A DNA stretch of 64,000 bases. It comes from Peribacillus folii (GTDB taxonomy: Bacteria > Bacillota > Bacilli > Bacillales > DSM-1321). Positions 53,501-62,251 of the stretch are shown one piece after another; position 1 is the stretch's first letter, and each line of letters starts with the position of its first letter. The notes under the pieces were generated by a model. It was given only the letters and a program-made list of their open reading frames with translations. It was not told the origin of the DNA and ran no database searches. Location: contig NZ_JASJOM010000004.1 of NCBI RefSeq assembly GCF_030271255.1, forward strand, positions 248,001 through 312,000. Reading direction: 5' to 3'. The translations under genes were made by a program, and so were the position numbers.

Positions 53501-53543
53501 AAAAAACCGTAGACAAGGATGATTTTCATCAAAGTTTGTCTAC
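53501..53543 (-). terminator. Terminator after the glucosaminidase gene, hairpin family copy
   Basis: GTAGACAA (53509-53516) pairs with TTGTCTAC (53536-53543) with further inner pairing, then a T run on the minus strand. The GxAGACAAA sequence links it with hairpins at 34080 and 58520. Confidence 0.65.
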
Positions 53544-53581
53544 AGTCTGAAGGGAACGTTGTCACCCCACCCCATTAATGT

Positions 53582-54196
53582 TCATTTCACCCGCAATCTT
53601 TGGTTCACTTTGATTAAGTTGAGATCGGCCAGCCCGTTCCATTGCTGAATCTGGACTTGCGTTGAACCATATGCCTTGGCAAGCAAAGAAACGGTGTCCC
53701 CTTTTTTTACTATATGATAGATTTCTTCCACCATAACGTCATACTTGGTTAAATCACTCGTTTCTATAAGGCTCACCAGTTTTTCCATATATTTTGGATC
53801 GGTTGCATAGCCCGCATCATATATTGCCTTGATGGCTTTCTTATAATCCTTTTCACCAATGACCGCCGTATATAAATTTCTATTCCAAGAAGTCCCGAAT
53901 GCATACAGATTGGCAAGATCGCGAAGACTTTCCTCCCAAGTCGGGTACTTTCTGAATTTATTCCTTACTTGAACAGGCGCTCCATTGACGTATTCGATCG
54001 TCAGCATAATGAAAGATTCGCCTTTATAATCACCCTTCGTTCCGAATATATTTTTCGCTTGAAGGGCTAAAGTGCTTGTCCCATATCCACTCTCCAAACA
54101 AGCTTGGGCAATGATGACGGAAGGTAAAATTTTAAATTCTTCATTGATCCTCAAGGCATAAGGTGCAATTTCCTTTATGAACGATTCCTTGCTCAT
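53582..54196 (-). CDS. Glucosaminidase (GH73) with C-terminal LysM domain
   Basis: The 204-residue protein joins a GH73 lysozyme-like domain (about residues 5-150; catalytic Glu35 in AQACLESGYGTSTLA, then NIFGTKGDYKGE) to one LysM domain (about 155-204, IYHIVKKGDTVSLLAKAYGS to VNQRLRVK). It cleaves peptidoglycan glycan strands. There is no signal peptide, as in phage endolysins that leave through a holin, or spore or lysis-released enzymes. The LysM end closely resembles that of the amidase at 58601, which suggests a shared origin. Confidence 0.85.
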   Translation of the reverse strand: MSKESFIKEIAPYALRINEEFKILPSVIIAQACLESGYGTSTLALQAKNIFGTKGDYKGESFIMLTIEYVNGAPVQVRNKFRKYPTWEESLRDLANLYAFGTSWNRNLYTAVIGEKDYKKAIKAIYDAGYATDPKYMEKLVSLIETSDLTKYDVMVEEIYHIVKKGDTVSLLAKAYGSTQVQIQQWNGLADLNLIKVNQRLRVK

Positions 54197-54453
54197 TTAA
54201 ACCTCCCGATAAGATTTTCTTGAAAATCTATGCTTGGATTTCATTACTATCATATTCAGGTCGGTGTGAAAGGTTACAGGTTGTCCAGCCAATTGGTATA
54301 TTGAGCGTGGAAGCTCCTGCAGCCCCAGCCATTCCAGAGAAACTCAATTTTTGAGGTTAAGGTTCGGACATCAGTAAAAATTACGATAGTATAAATCGTT
54401 TATGTAATGGTGAAAATAAACGAGAATAATCTCTTGCTTAAGGTGGTGCACTG

Positions 54454-54741
54454 ATGGATTTTCCGACAATTCATACAAACTTTTGGGATGCCGTGATAGC
54501 GATACCCATCATCATGATCGTCACTCAGCTAGTTAAGGTCATGCTGCATATCCCGTCTAAATTCATTCCTACAATCGTGTTGGGTCTTGGTTTGTTCTTC
54601 TCCATATTCATCAGCCATCCACATCATTTGGTTGCTGGAATCTTCATGGGCTGGTTTTATGGATATGCAAGCATTGGCAATTACGCTGCCCTCAAAACTG
54701 GCATTTTATCCTACCGGTCATCCAATCAAAAGACGGAATGA
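54454..54741 (+). CDS. Small membrane protein, possible holin-like
   Basis: The 95-residue protein has three hydrophobic helices (about residues 12-30, 38-54 and 58-80), a short polar N-terminus and a polar C-terminal tail. The sequence KFIPTIVLGLGLFFSIFISH and HHLVAGIFMGWFYGYASIGN has a size and shape like small phage holins, and two wall hydrolases without signal peptides lie on either side within 5 kb. I do not recognise the family with certainty, so holin function is only a proposal. AGGTGG lies upstream of ATG 54454. Confidence 0.55.
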   Translation: MDFPTIHTNFWDAVIAIPIIMIVTQLVKVMLHIPSKFIPTIVLGLGLFFSIFISHPHHLVAGIFMGWFYGYASIGNYAALKTGILSYRSSNQKTE

Positions 54742-54835
54742 ATAGAGGTAGGATCAAGCTGGTCCTTTAAGCCTCACCTACCCTTCATTCCACTCTACAT
54801 TGAGATATCCTGGCCCTGCATTCTTTCATGACAAA

Positions 54836-54865
54836 CAAAAAAATGCCTTACATAAGAAAAGGCAT
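54836..54865 (-). terminator. Terminator of the lipase gene
   Basis: ATGCCTT pairs with AAGGCAT; the minus strand continues with seven T. Confidence 0.75.
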
Positions 54866-54881
54866 CTTCCACTCATCCCTA

Positions 54882-56474
54882 TTATCTTTCAATATAAACC
54901 GAACGAATCAGGGTACGTTCCCGTTCGGTACCATCCTCTCTTTTTTCCTTAACATCAATCGTTACATTATACACACCAGATTTGGGCACATCCGGAAGTG
55001 TTCCGGAAAAATTTTCGTGGTCCATAATTTGCATGGAGGCTGTTGGGGCGATTTCTCTACCGAATTCATCTACTAGATGAATTTTTAAGGTTGTGAGTAC
55101 TGACTCCTTTTTATCGTGGAGAGGCTTCTTTATGAGAAATGCTGCATCCTTTTGTTTAACTTTTCCTGGCATGCTCAATGTAATGGGATTTCTTTCGTTA
55201 AATTGGGCCGTTAACAGGTATGCATCCTGAGGTGACTGCGTTTTCATCCGCACTTGCCATGTGCCTGTTTCCAGTTTACTTTTATTGAACGTATGAATGG
55301 TTGCTCCCTTAAAGAAGGATGTTTCATTTTTCACTTTGGTTGCAATGGTTGAAAGGGTATGCTTTTGGTTAGATGGAGATATCACTTCAATCTCGACATT
55401 TTTTGATGCTGTATATATGGTTATAGCCGCCGGGAATGCCTCATCCACATGGAAGCTTTGTTCATTCCAAGCATTTTGCTGCAGCTCGCCTCCGCGAACG
55501 GTTTGAGAGAGGGCGGAAACGATGGTCTCTTCTTCCGCGTGCAGGTTATGTTGAATATCCATGCCAGGAACGAACGCAATAGAAGCACTTCTTAAATACG
55601 GCTCTATTCTGGAAAATACGGCGGACCCCATGCGAATGTTATCGTGATCAAGGTTTGGATCGGTAAATAAATGTGTCGCGTAAGCGATTTTGCTGCTCCA
55701 GACATTCACTAGCCCATCGTTTTCCCCGTATGAGGATAGATATTCTCCTCCAAGTGACAAAGCCGTCAACGCTGGGCCTTTATTCATACCAGCAGCAGTG
55801 AAATACATGTTTTTTCGAGAGTTCATATGATTATCTGTGACGGAACGAAATTCTGCCATTTTCCCGACCTGCAATGAATATGTCCCATCATCCTTTTGTC
55901 CGAGCAGTGAGCCTAGCCAGCCTGCATACCAGCTATACGCCAAATCGGCAAGGTTCGAGCCATGGTGAGGCGAAGCTAATGTGATGACCCTGCCCACATA
56001 TTGGCTTGCTCCATAATGCACAAGAGCGGCTTGAGTGTCCGGGCCACCTTTGCTATGTGCAATGATATTCACTTTTTCACCATTGAAATGATTACTGATT
56101 TCCTTTAGGATGGACGCTAACAGTCGGCCATTGTCATATTGACTAGCGGATCCGTTTCCTGCCGAATCATGAAGCTGGACGAAAACGGATTGATAGCCGG
56201 CTTCATATGCTTTGGTATACATATCATTGAGCCCATGATAATCCGTTTCGCCATACCAGCTTGCAGAATTGCCATTTTTCCCTTGAACAAAAACGATCGG
56301 AGGCTTATTTGCATCATGATTGGGAGGTGTGCTCCCCAAAAACCAATCGCCAGGGCTGAATGTTTCGGAGGGGGGCTTTAGTTTTCCAGCAGAGGTCATG
56401 TCCGGCCTGACCATAATCAACAATGTTACGATGAGGATAAGAAAAACGATATAATTGATTACATTGCTTTTCAA
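54882..56474 (-). CDS. Secreted alpha/beta hydrolase, triacylglycerol lipase-like
   Basis: The 530-residue protein has a signal peptide or N-terminal anchor (about residues 5-22) and an alpha/beta hydrolase domain (about 57-300). The lipase box is IIAHSKGGPD with nucleophile Ser141, and a following segment reads TLASPHHGSNLADL. A long beta-rich C-terminal region (about 330-530) ends in RSVYIER and looks like one or two immunoglobulin-like modules. It resembles extracellular esterases or lipases. The start is TTG 56474 after AGGAGGAAAA. It ends at its own terminator and has no co-transcribed partner. Confidence 0.8.
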   Translation of the reverse strand: MKSNVINYIVFLILIVTLLIMVRPDMTSAGKLKPPSETFSPGDWFLGSTPPNHDANKPPIVFVQGKNGNSASWYGETDYHGLNDMYTKAYEAGYQSVFVQLHDSAGNGSASQYDNGRLLASILKEISNHFNGEKVNIIAHSKGGPDTQAALVHYGASQYVGRVITLASPHHGSNLADLAYSWYAGWLGSLLGQKDDGTYSLQVGKMAEFRSVTDNHMNSRKNMYFTAAGMNKGPALTALSLGGEYLSSYGENDGLVNVWSSKIAYATHLFTDPNLDHDNIRMGSAVFSRIEPYLRSASIAFVPGMDIQHNLHAEEETIVSALSQTVRGGELQQNAWNEQSFHVDEAFPAAITIYTASKNVEIEVISPSNQKHTLSTIATKVKNETSFFKGATIHTFNKSKLETGTWQVRMKTQSPQDAYLLTAQFNERNPITLSMPGKVKQKDAAFLIKKPLHDKKESVLTTLKIHLVDEFGREIAPTASMQIMDHENFSGTLPDVPKSGVYNVTIDVKEKREDGTERERTLIRSVYIER

Positions 56475-57255
56475 TGGATTTTTCCTCCTATATCCTTTGC
56501 TTTTTTGAATTGCACCTTATGCTGGTTTACTTGAGCCTTCATTAATAATAGTTGTACGTTCATCAGCCATTACCTGCCATCACTTTAAAAGATAGGATAA
56601 AGAAACTAGCGAAAATCCAGTCATATAGTGATAAAGGATGATGTTTTCCTCTATGCTTCGATAATGAAGAAAAGCCCTTCTCCTGCAAAGGATAAAGGGC
56701 TTGACCTTCAATAAACATGCTACCTGCCAATTCATTCGAATGTGCCACTGTCCATGTACCCCTAATCTTGGTGTTTCGATAATCCCATCACCATGAAATA
56801 AGCGCTCATTAAAAGGTTTTCACAATAAAGGATAACACCTAAAGTCTTTACATTGCTTGATTTCTTCTGAGGATGGATGAAGTAAATCTCTGTGAAAGCT
56901 GCCATCCCGCTTTCACCTTTTTACTATTTACCACTTAGGGCAGGCCATTTAATTTCAGTGAAAAGCTCGTTTCTGCCATCGCATCATCTGATCACTCCCG
57001 TATGGTGGATAGTATCTGCCATGACTTCCCCCCCGCCAACTTCATTCCAAATCACAACGGTGCTTACATCAGATCATGCAATACTTCAATGCTTTCCATT
57101 TCCTTTTCCGCTTGTTCCCCTACTTCCGGTACTCCATACGACAATCCTAAACTATGGATTTTTGTATGGGTCGGTGTTAGTGAAGCTAAATGAGTAGATT
57201 GTTTCTTCCAGGAGTGACTCTCCTTCGTCAAGAAGTACAATTCTCCTTGGAATCC
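56475..57255. other. Intergenic region upstream of the lipase gene
   Basis: About 780 bases without a supported gene. A hairpin AAGCCCTT/AAGGGCTT lies at 56672-56702. A 30-codon frame (56471-56563, minus) overlaps the lipase TTG start as TTGA, but has a weak ribosome site. Coding-like scraps on the minus strand between 56900 and 57190 (for example VSTVVIWNEVGGGEVMADTI) suggest a further decayed gene. Confidence 0.4.
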
Positions 57256-57480
57256 TCAACTACATTTAAAGTGTACTTCAGGATCAAAAAAAATGATATC
57301 GTCGATTGAAAAACCTACACACTCAGCAAACATATACGCTTTATCGACCCTTAAAGGAATCTTATATTGTTCATAGTCAATGTAAGTCCTCTTAGCCATT
57401 TTGAGCACTTTCGCCATTTCATCCTGAGTTAAACCCTTATACTTCCTAGCTTGCTTCAGTGTAAATTTTACTTGTGTCAT
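57256..57480 (-). CDS. Small XRE family regulator, Cro-like
   Basis: The 74-residue protein is a single helix-turn-helix domain: FTLKQARKYKGLTQDEMAKV, then AKRTYIDYEQYKIPLRVDKA. Size and divergent placement opposite a CI-like repressor fit a Cro-type or excisionase-era phage regulator. The start has a AGGAGG site before ATG 57480. No early phage genes follow it on the minus strand, so the switch appears orphaned. Confidence 0.75.
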   Translation of the reverse strand: MTQVKFTLKQARKYKGLTQDEMAKVLKMAKRTYIDYEQYKIPLRVDKAYMFAECVGFSIDDIIFFDPEVHFKCS

Positions 57481-57553
57481 ATATTGTCACCTCCTGTATA
57501 AAAAAATGATATCACACTTGAAGTATAGTTACCATCATTTTTTTGTAAAATTC

Positions 57554-57584
57554 ACTCACTATGAGTTTACTCACTTTCACTCAT
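57554..57584. promoter_or_regulatory. Cluster of ACTCA/TGAGT half-sites between the Cro-like and CI-like genes
   Basis: ACTCA-CTA-TGAGT (57554-57566) is a perfect palindrome and is followed by direct half-sites ACTCA at 57569 and ACTCAT at 57579. It is a candidate operator set for the divergent regulator pair. Confidence 0.5.
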
Positions 57585-57613
57585 GGTGTATATTCAAATG
57601 GAGGTGAAGAAAT

Positions 57614-58252
57614 ATGCACATTGGGGAACGGATAAAAATACTTAGAAAAGAAAGAAAGATGACACAAGAAGATTTGGCAAAGATTTTAAAAGTGGCGCCG
57701 ACCGCTGTATCCGCTTGGGAGTCAGGCCGAAATAAACCTTTGATGGATAAGTTGAGCATGATGTCCACTTGCTTTGACATTCCGCTTTCTCACCTCGTTG
57801 ACGGAGCACCGGTCGTTAAAAATGGTCCTTCTATGGAATTTTTGAATGAAAAGAATGTTAGATTGATTGGTGTTTATGGAAATATCCCAGCTGGAGAGCC
57901 TAATTTCACGAACGAATATATAGAAGCCTATATGCCTACATTGAATTCCATGCTTAAAAACAATAAAGACTATTTTTTTCTGCGAGTTAATGGAAACAGC
58001 ATGAACAAAGAGTTCAGCGACGGTTCCTTGATCCTTGTTGAAAAAACAAGCTACCTGGAGAATGGGAATATAGGTGTAGTTTTGGTAAATGGTCATGAAG
58101 CTACAGTCAAGCGAGTGAAAAATGTAGGAGAAACGATCACGCTCGTTCCTTGCAGCAATGATCCCTTTTATGAGGAAAAGACCTATCATATCATAAAAGA
58201 TCACGTCAAAATATTAGGAAAAGTGGTCCAAGCCATTAAAATATATGATTAA
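57614..58252 (+). CDS. CI-like phage repressor, XRE domain with S24 peptidase domain
   Basis: The 212-residue protein has an N-terminal XRE helix-turn-helix (LRKERKMTQEDLAKILKVAP then SAWESGRNKP) and a C-terminal S24 peptidase domain. The likely self-cleavage bond is Ala93-Gly94 (IPAGEP), with nucleophile Ser129 (NGNSMNKEF) and base Lys166 (EATVKRV). It is thus predicted to respond to RecA like LexA and phage repressors. It is divergent from a Cro-like gene across ACTCA operators. GGAGGTG precedes ATG 57614. Confidence 0.88.
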   Translation: MHIGERIKILRKERKMTQEDLAKILKVAPTAVSAWESGRNKPLMDKLSMMSTCFDIPLSHLVDGAPVVKNGPSMEFLNEKNVRLIGVYGNIPAGEPNFTNEYIEAYMPTLNSMLKNNKDYFFLRVNGNSMNKEFSDGSLILVEKTSYLENGNIGVVLVNGHEATVKRVKNVGETITLVPCSNDPFYEEKTYHIIKDHVKILGKVVQAIKIYD

Positions 58253-58281
58253 GGTCATTCATCCAACTCCATGAAACTTTT

Positions 58282-58316
58282 AAGTACAGCTTTTGACCGA
58301 GCTTGTACTTTTTTCA
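58282..58316 (+). terminator. Terminator of the CI-like gene
   Basis: AAGTACAGC pairs with GCTTGTACTT allowing one bulge, followed by six T. The following 200 bases up to the next hairpin show no gene. Confidence 0.65.
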
Positions 58317-58515
58317 TTACTAAAAGGATAATATCGAACATATGATGCACGGAAATATTTACCTTACACAAGTTAAAGAGGGTAATGAACCAACAAAATA
58401 ATCCAAATAAGAACCAATATTCCACATTGCTGCGAGGGCTACATGAATATATGAGTTAGTTTCCAGAAAAATGAAAGATGGCCTGCAGTATAAAGCAACG
58501 ATTACAATTGAAATA

Positions 58516-58557
58516 AAAACTGCAGACAAACTCCAACATGATCGAGTTTGTCTGCAG
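58516..58557 (-). terminator. Terminator after the amidase gene, hairpin family copy
   Basis: CTGCAGACAAACTC (58520-58533) pairs perfectly with GAGTTTGTCTGCAG (58544-58557) and is followed by T-rich sequence on the minus strand. It nearly repeats the hairpin at 34080. Confidence 0.75.
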
Positions 58558-58600
58558 CTGCTCCCCTTCTTAAGAGGCATACTATTATTGGAAATTACAC

Positions 58601-59290
58601 TCATTTCACTCGTACTTTTTGGTTTACGACAATCGTGTACTGGCTGTCAAGATCGTTCCACTCTTTAATTTGTTGGACGGTACTGCCATATGCAAGGCTT
58701 AAGGAGTAAACGGTATCCCCGCTAACAACAGTATGATATACCGCTGTATTTTTCTTTTTAAGGTTGAAGGATTTCACCAGGCCGTTTACATGCCCGCGGG
58801 CTATGGAATCGATGAAGGCTGCCGTTTTTAACTTGGCTGCATCATTGACATTATCGACAAAGCCGCTTTCAGTGAGAAGGGCAGGCATGTCCGTTTCACG
58901 AAGCACATGCAGATCCCCTGTTTTTTGTCCCCTATCCGGAATGCTGATCAGCTTCATGACCTCTGTATGAATGATATCTTGATACGTTTTCGTCTCCCTG
59001 CTCGTTGACGTATAGATATAATCCTCATATCCAGTGCCTCCGCCAGCATTAATATGGATGGCCAGATAGAAGTCAGCTCCCCAGGCATTCGCTTGATCGG
59101 TTCGATCGCTTAAAGTGGGGAATGTATCTGATGTCCTGCTCATCTTTACAAAAACGTTCGTATATTCGATCAATAAGATGTCCTTGATTCGTGTCGCAAT
59201 GGATAATGTTAAGTCCTTTTCCTTCAAGCCATTTCCTACCGAGCCAGGATCGCTGCCACCGTGCCCGGGATCAATAAATATTTTTACCAT
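58601..59290 (-). CDS. N-acetylmuramoyl-L-alanine amidase with C-terminal LysM domain
   Basis: The 229-residue protein has an Amidase_3 domain (about residues 1-175; zinc ligands His10 and Glu24 in FIDPGHGGSDPG and GLKEKDLTL, and the catalytic Glu in LLTESGFVDN), followed by a LysM domain (about 183-229, VVSGDTVYSLSLAYGSTVQQ to VNQKVRVK). It cuts the stem peptide from peptidoglycan. No signal peptide is present. It matches the glucosaminidase at 53582 in layout and LysM sequence, so both may be lysins from one phage. GGAGGTG precedes ATG 59290. Confidence 0.88.
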   Translation of the reverse strand: MVKIFIDPGHGGSDPGSVGNGLKEKDLTLSIATRIKDILLIEYTNVFVKMSRTSDTFPTLSDRTDQANAWGADFYLAIHINAGGGTGYEDYIYTSTSRETKTYQDIIHTEVMKLISIPDRGQKTGDLHVLRETDMPALLTESGFVDNVNDAAKLKTAAFIDSIARGHVNGLVKSFNLKKKNTAVYHTVVSGDTVYSLSLAYGSTVQQIKEWNDLDSQYTIVVNQKVRVK

Positions 59291-59603
59291 TTCAATCACC
59301 TCCATTCATCTTATGTACAAGAAAGACAAATGCTTGTACACGTAAACTAGCGGTTAAAAAAAATCTCATTTCTAGAATTTTTTCATGCTTTATCCCGGCT
59401 TTTTTGCTCATGCAATCGTAAGCAATCTCACCGCCGCTAAAGATTGTATCTTCCTATGTATTTAGCTGCATTAACTTCCATTCAATGAAAAAAACTTCCT
59501 TCTATTATTTTACTTTGGTAAAATCTTAACAAGAACTTCCATCAAAAATGGTCGTACCATCCTATTCGTTTCACCAAACATATCCTTCTAATGGAGCTGA
59601 GAC

Positions 59604-60662
59604 ATGGAAAAGAATGAAAACAATGCGTTGAGTAATGACTATCGAGACCTTATCCCGAGAAATGGTTTTTTATTTAAATTCATAAAAAAAGATAACGACT
59701 TCATACATACATTCGTTGAAGGGGATTTCATCACAAAATCAATCACCCCGACCGAGATGGTCATCGGGAAAAAATTATCTGACTTTTTGCCATTGAAACA
59801 AGCCCTGATGAAACAGCGGTTTTATGAAATCGCTTGGAAAGGGGAAACGGTGAATTATGAAGGCGAAGTCGGAGATATTCATTACGTAGCGTCACTGAAT
59901 CCTTTGTTGGTGAATGGTGAAGTTATGGAGGTCATCGGAACGGCAATTGATATCACTGATAAAAAAAGAAATGAAAACAAGCTTCGGGAGTTGGAAAAAT
60001 TGGCTGTAGTGGGTGAATTAGCTGCTGGTATAGCTCATGAAATCCGGAACCCGCTTACCTCCATAATTGGCTTCACCCAAATCATCAGCGAACGGGTTGA
60101 TGATAGGAGCCTACATGAATATCTTGGGATCATGATGCTGGAATTGGAACGGATCAACAGCATTGTGAATGAATTTATGTTTATAGCCAAACCTGATGAA
60201 ACGATGAAAGTCAGCACAAACAATATCAGCTCGCTAATAACAAGTGTCATCAGATTCATGGAGCCACAATCAAATTTGAAAGGAATCCGGCTCCATTTTG
60301 ATGCTCAGACGGAGGAAATTATCGCTGTATGCGATCAGAACCTAATGAAGCAGGTATTAATAAATCTTATCCAAAATTCGATTGAAGCTACTGATAAAAA
60401 CGGGGAAGAGATTAAAATAACCTTGGGAAAAGCATCCTCTGAAAATTACTACATACATATCATGGATAAAGGAACAGGGATAACCAGAGATAGATTGCAA
60501 AGATTGTTCGAACCCTTTTATACGACAAAAGAAAAAGGCACTGGTTTAGGACTGATGATATGCAGGAGAATAATAGAATTGCATCAAGGTACGATTGAAT
60601 TTAACAGCGATGTAGGCACCGGTACGGAAGTGATGATTATGTTGCCAGTAAATATACGTTAG
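59604..60662 (+). CDS. Orphan PAS sensor histidine kinase, sporulation-type
   Basis: The 352-residue kinase lacks membrane segments. A PAS-like sensor occupies about residues 20-120, a HisKA domain has phospho-acceptor His145 (AGIAHEIRNPLTSIIGFTQI), and the ATPase domain shows NLIQNSIEA, DKGTGI and GTGLGL. No response regulator gene is adjacent. The H-box and orphan status resemble the Kin family that feeds the Spo0F phosphorelay. The signal is unknown. The RBS is weak (GGAGCTGAGAC) before ATG 59604. Confidence 0.82.
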   Translation: MEKNENNALSNDYRDLIPRNGFLFKFIKKDNDFIHTFVEGDFITKSITPTEMVIGKKLSDFLPLKQALMKQRFYEIAWKGETVNYEGEVGDIHYVASLNPLLVNGEVMEVIGTAIDITDKKRNENKLRELEKLAVVGELAAGIAHEIRNPLTSIIGFTQIISERVDDRSLHEYLGIMMLELERINSIVNEFMFIAKPDETMKVSTNNISSLITSVIRFMEPQSNLKGIRLHFDAQTEEIIAVCDQNLMKQVLINLIQNSIEATDKNGEEIKITLGKASSENYYIHIMDKGTGITRDRLQRLFEPFYTTKEKGTGLGLMICRRIIELHQGTIEFNSDVGTGTEVMIMLPVNIR

Positions 60663-60729
60663 CGCTATCATGCTTCTGCAAGTCGTTCCATCTATCACCC
60701 GTTCGTTCAATCAAAAGGAGGTCGCAGTA

Positions 60730-61656
60730 ATGGACTTCATGTCACCTGGAAGTAAACGATTCGAACAATTGATTCAGAAGTTGAATCAAGCAAACAAGCT
60801 TATCCGTTCATGGGAATTAAAAGGTGGGATATCTGCGCAAGTTATCGGGTTGGAAATCCTGCAGCCTACAGGGAAAACGGTACGAATGATCGCCCGTCAG
60901 CATGGCAAGAATGACTTGAAACGCAACCCCAATATTGCGGCGGATGAATATAGGCTTTTAGAAATATTGAAGAATGAAGGATTACCGGTTCCAGCACCGT
61001 ATTATTTCGAGCAAGCCGAGGAAAATGACACTAAGCCCTGTTTGCTTATTGAATATGTAGAGGGCATGCCAGAATTTTTGCCCTCCAATCTCGCAGATTA
61101 TATTTACCAGGTTGCAGCCACTCTAGTTCACATCCATCGTCTTGAATGTGAACATCTAGATCTTTCTTTTCTTCCTAAACAGTTAGAAGTCTGTGAAAAA
61201 TTGATCCACGGAGAAAGGGTAAAGATGGACGAAACCTTAAATCAGGGCTTGATACGCAATGCATTACAATCGACGCTTCCATTACCTTCCTTGAATAAGG
61301 CTGTAATCCTTCATGGAGATTATTGGCCAGGAAATATATTATTCATCAAAGATAAGCTTGCCTCCGTAATCGATTGGGAAGACGCAGCCATCGGTGATCC
61401 ATTGGCTGACCTTGCCAATGGACAGCTGGAAATTTTATTTCATTTTGGTGTAAAGGCTATGGATGACTTTACGCATCATTATGCGTCTTTGAGGCCCAAC
61501 TTGAATTTAACCAATTTGCCATTCTGGCAATTATATGCTGCGTTACGCTTATCTTCGTTTCCAAAGTGGGGGTTGGAAAAAAGCAAAGAAAAGATCATGT
61601 GGGAACGATACACATCATTTGTTCTTCAAGCGCTGAAAAGGGTTAGCGGTTGCTAA
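60730..61656 (+). CDS. Aminoglycoside phosphotransferase (APH) family protein
   Basis: The 308-residue protein has the APH/choline kinase fold. N-lobe RMIARQHGKNDLKRNP is followed by CLLIEYVEGMP in the hinge, the catalytic loop VILHGDYWPGNILF and the metal-binding VIDWEDAAIGDPLADLANGQ. Members phosphorylate small molecules such as antibiotics, homoserine or thiamine; the substrate cannot be told. ATG 60730 follows AAAGGAGGTCG. A 15-base terminator stem begins inside its last codons. It lies 67 bases after the histidine kinase and may be co-transcribed with it. Confidence 0.8.
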   Translation: MDFMSPGSKRFEQLIQKLNQANKLIRSWELKGGISAQVIGLEILQPTGKTVRMIARQHGKNDLKRNPNIAADEYRLLEILKNEGLPVPAPYYFEQAEENDTKPCLLIEYVEGMPEFLPSNLADYIYQVAATLVHIHRLECEHLDLSFLPKQLEVCEKLIHGERVKMDETLNQGLIRNALQSTLPLPSLNKAVILHGDYWPGNILFIKDKLASVIDWEDAAIGDPLADLANGQLEILFHFGVKAMDDFTHHYASLRPNLNLTNLPFWQLYAALRLSSFPKWGLEKSKEKIMWERYTSFVLQALKRVSGC

Positions 61657-61676
61657 AAACTGCTAACCCTTTTCAG
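61633..61676 (+). terminator. Terminator overlapping the end of the APH gene
   Basis: CTGAAAAGGGTTAGC (61633-61647) pairs perfectly with GCTAACCCTTTTCAG (61662-61676); the stop codon lies in the loop. There is no long T run. Confidence 0.6.
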
Positions 61677-61738
61677 CAGGTGGGCACATACATTTTTTTG
61701 AAAAAGGCGTTTATACTAGTCCCTTTGCGCGTTCTTTT

Positions 61739-61747
61739 CATAAACTA
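61739..61747 (+). promoter_or_regulatory. Sigma-K-like -10 box upstream of cotD
   Basis: CATAAACTA fits CATANNNTA and lies 33 bases before ATG 61780. It supports expression in the mother cell late in sporulation. Confidence 0.45.
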
Positions 61748-61779
61748 ATAATGACTAAAAATTTATGGGAGGTGTTGAC

Positions 61780-62073
61780 ATGTATAATAAACCTTGGGGG
61801 CACCCATTTGGCGGCCAGCGCCCGCCTCAGGCCATGCCCGTACAGTACGATCCTTCTCAAACTTCCCCAACAAGACACTATGTTAAAACAAATATCATTA
61901 ACACCGTTATTCCAGTTTTTCACCCCGCACATACAACTACCGTTAATAAACACATCGTCACCTATAAACATTTTTATCCTCATGGGTGTAACGGCCGGAA
62001 TGGCTATGTCCCCCATGGCTTGGTTGGTGCTCCTCCAGGTCCCGATTTTACAAGGAGCCAATTCAGGTATTAA
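61780..62073 (+). CDS. cotD: Spore coat protein CotD-like
   Basis: The 97-residue protein begins MYNKPWGHPFGGQRPPQAMP and continues with the CotD core: histidine- and tyrosine-rich stretches around HYVKTNIINTVIPVFHPAHT and VNKHIVTYKHFYPHG. It lacks a signal peptide and is rich in Pro, His and Tyr, as expected for an inner coat protein. GGGAGGTG lies before ATG 61780. A late-sporulation -10 box and a good terminator make it a single-gene unit. Confidence 0.82.
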   Translation: MYNKPWGHPFGGQRPPQAMPVQYDPSQTSPTRHYVKTNIINTVIPVFHPAHTTTVNKHIVTYKHFYPHGCNGRNGYVPHGLVGAPPGPDFTRSQFRY

Positions 62074-62080
62074 CTTCCCA

Positions 62081-62104
62081 AAACCCCGATTTGGGGTTTT
62101 TGTT
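62081..62104 (+). terminator. cotD terminator
   Basis: AAACCCC pairs with GGGGTTT around GATTT and is followed by T. Confidence 0.75.
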
Positions 62105-62251
62105 TTGGTTTTCCTCCTTTCTTAAACCGTTCAAGTTTTCTTTTTCGTTCTAGGTAAATGAAAGATGCCATGTCACAGCATCCACATACGATACATAAGG
62201 TGTAATTATTCCAGGGAATACCAGTATTTCATTCCCTTAACACATTGGAAG

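Noticed and set aside
56471-56563. 30-codon frame overlapping the lipase start as TTGA
   Set aside because: Coupling is attractive, but the ribosome site is poor and the peptide is not recognised.
56892-57197. 101-codon plus-strand frame
   Set aside because: Its composition is unusual, and the opposite strand shows more protein-like scraps; it is probably non-coding or part of a decayed gene.
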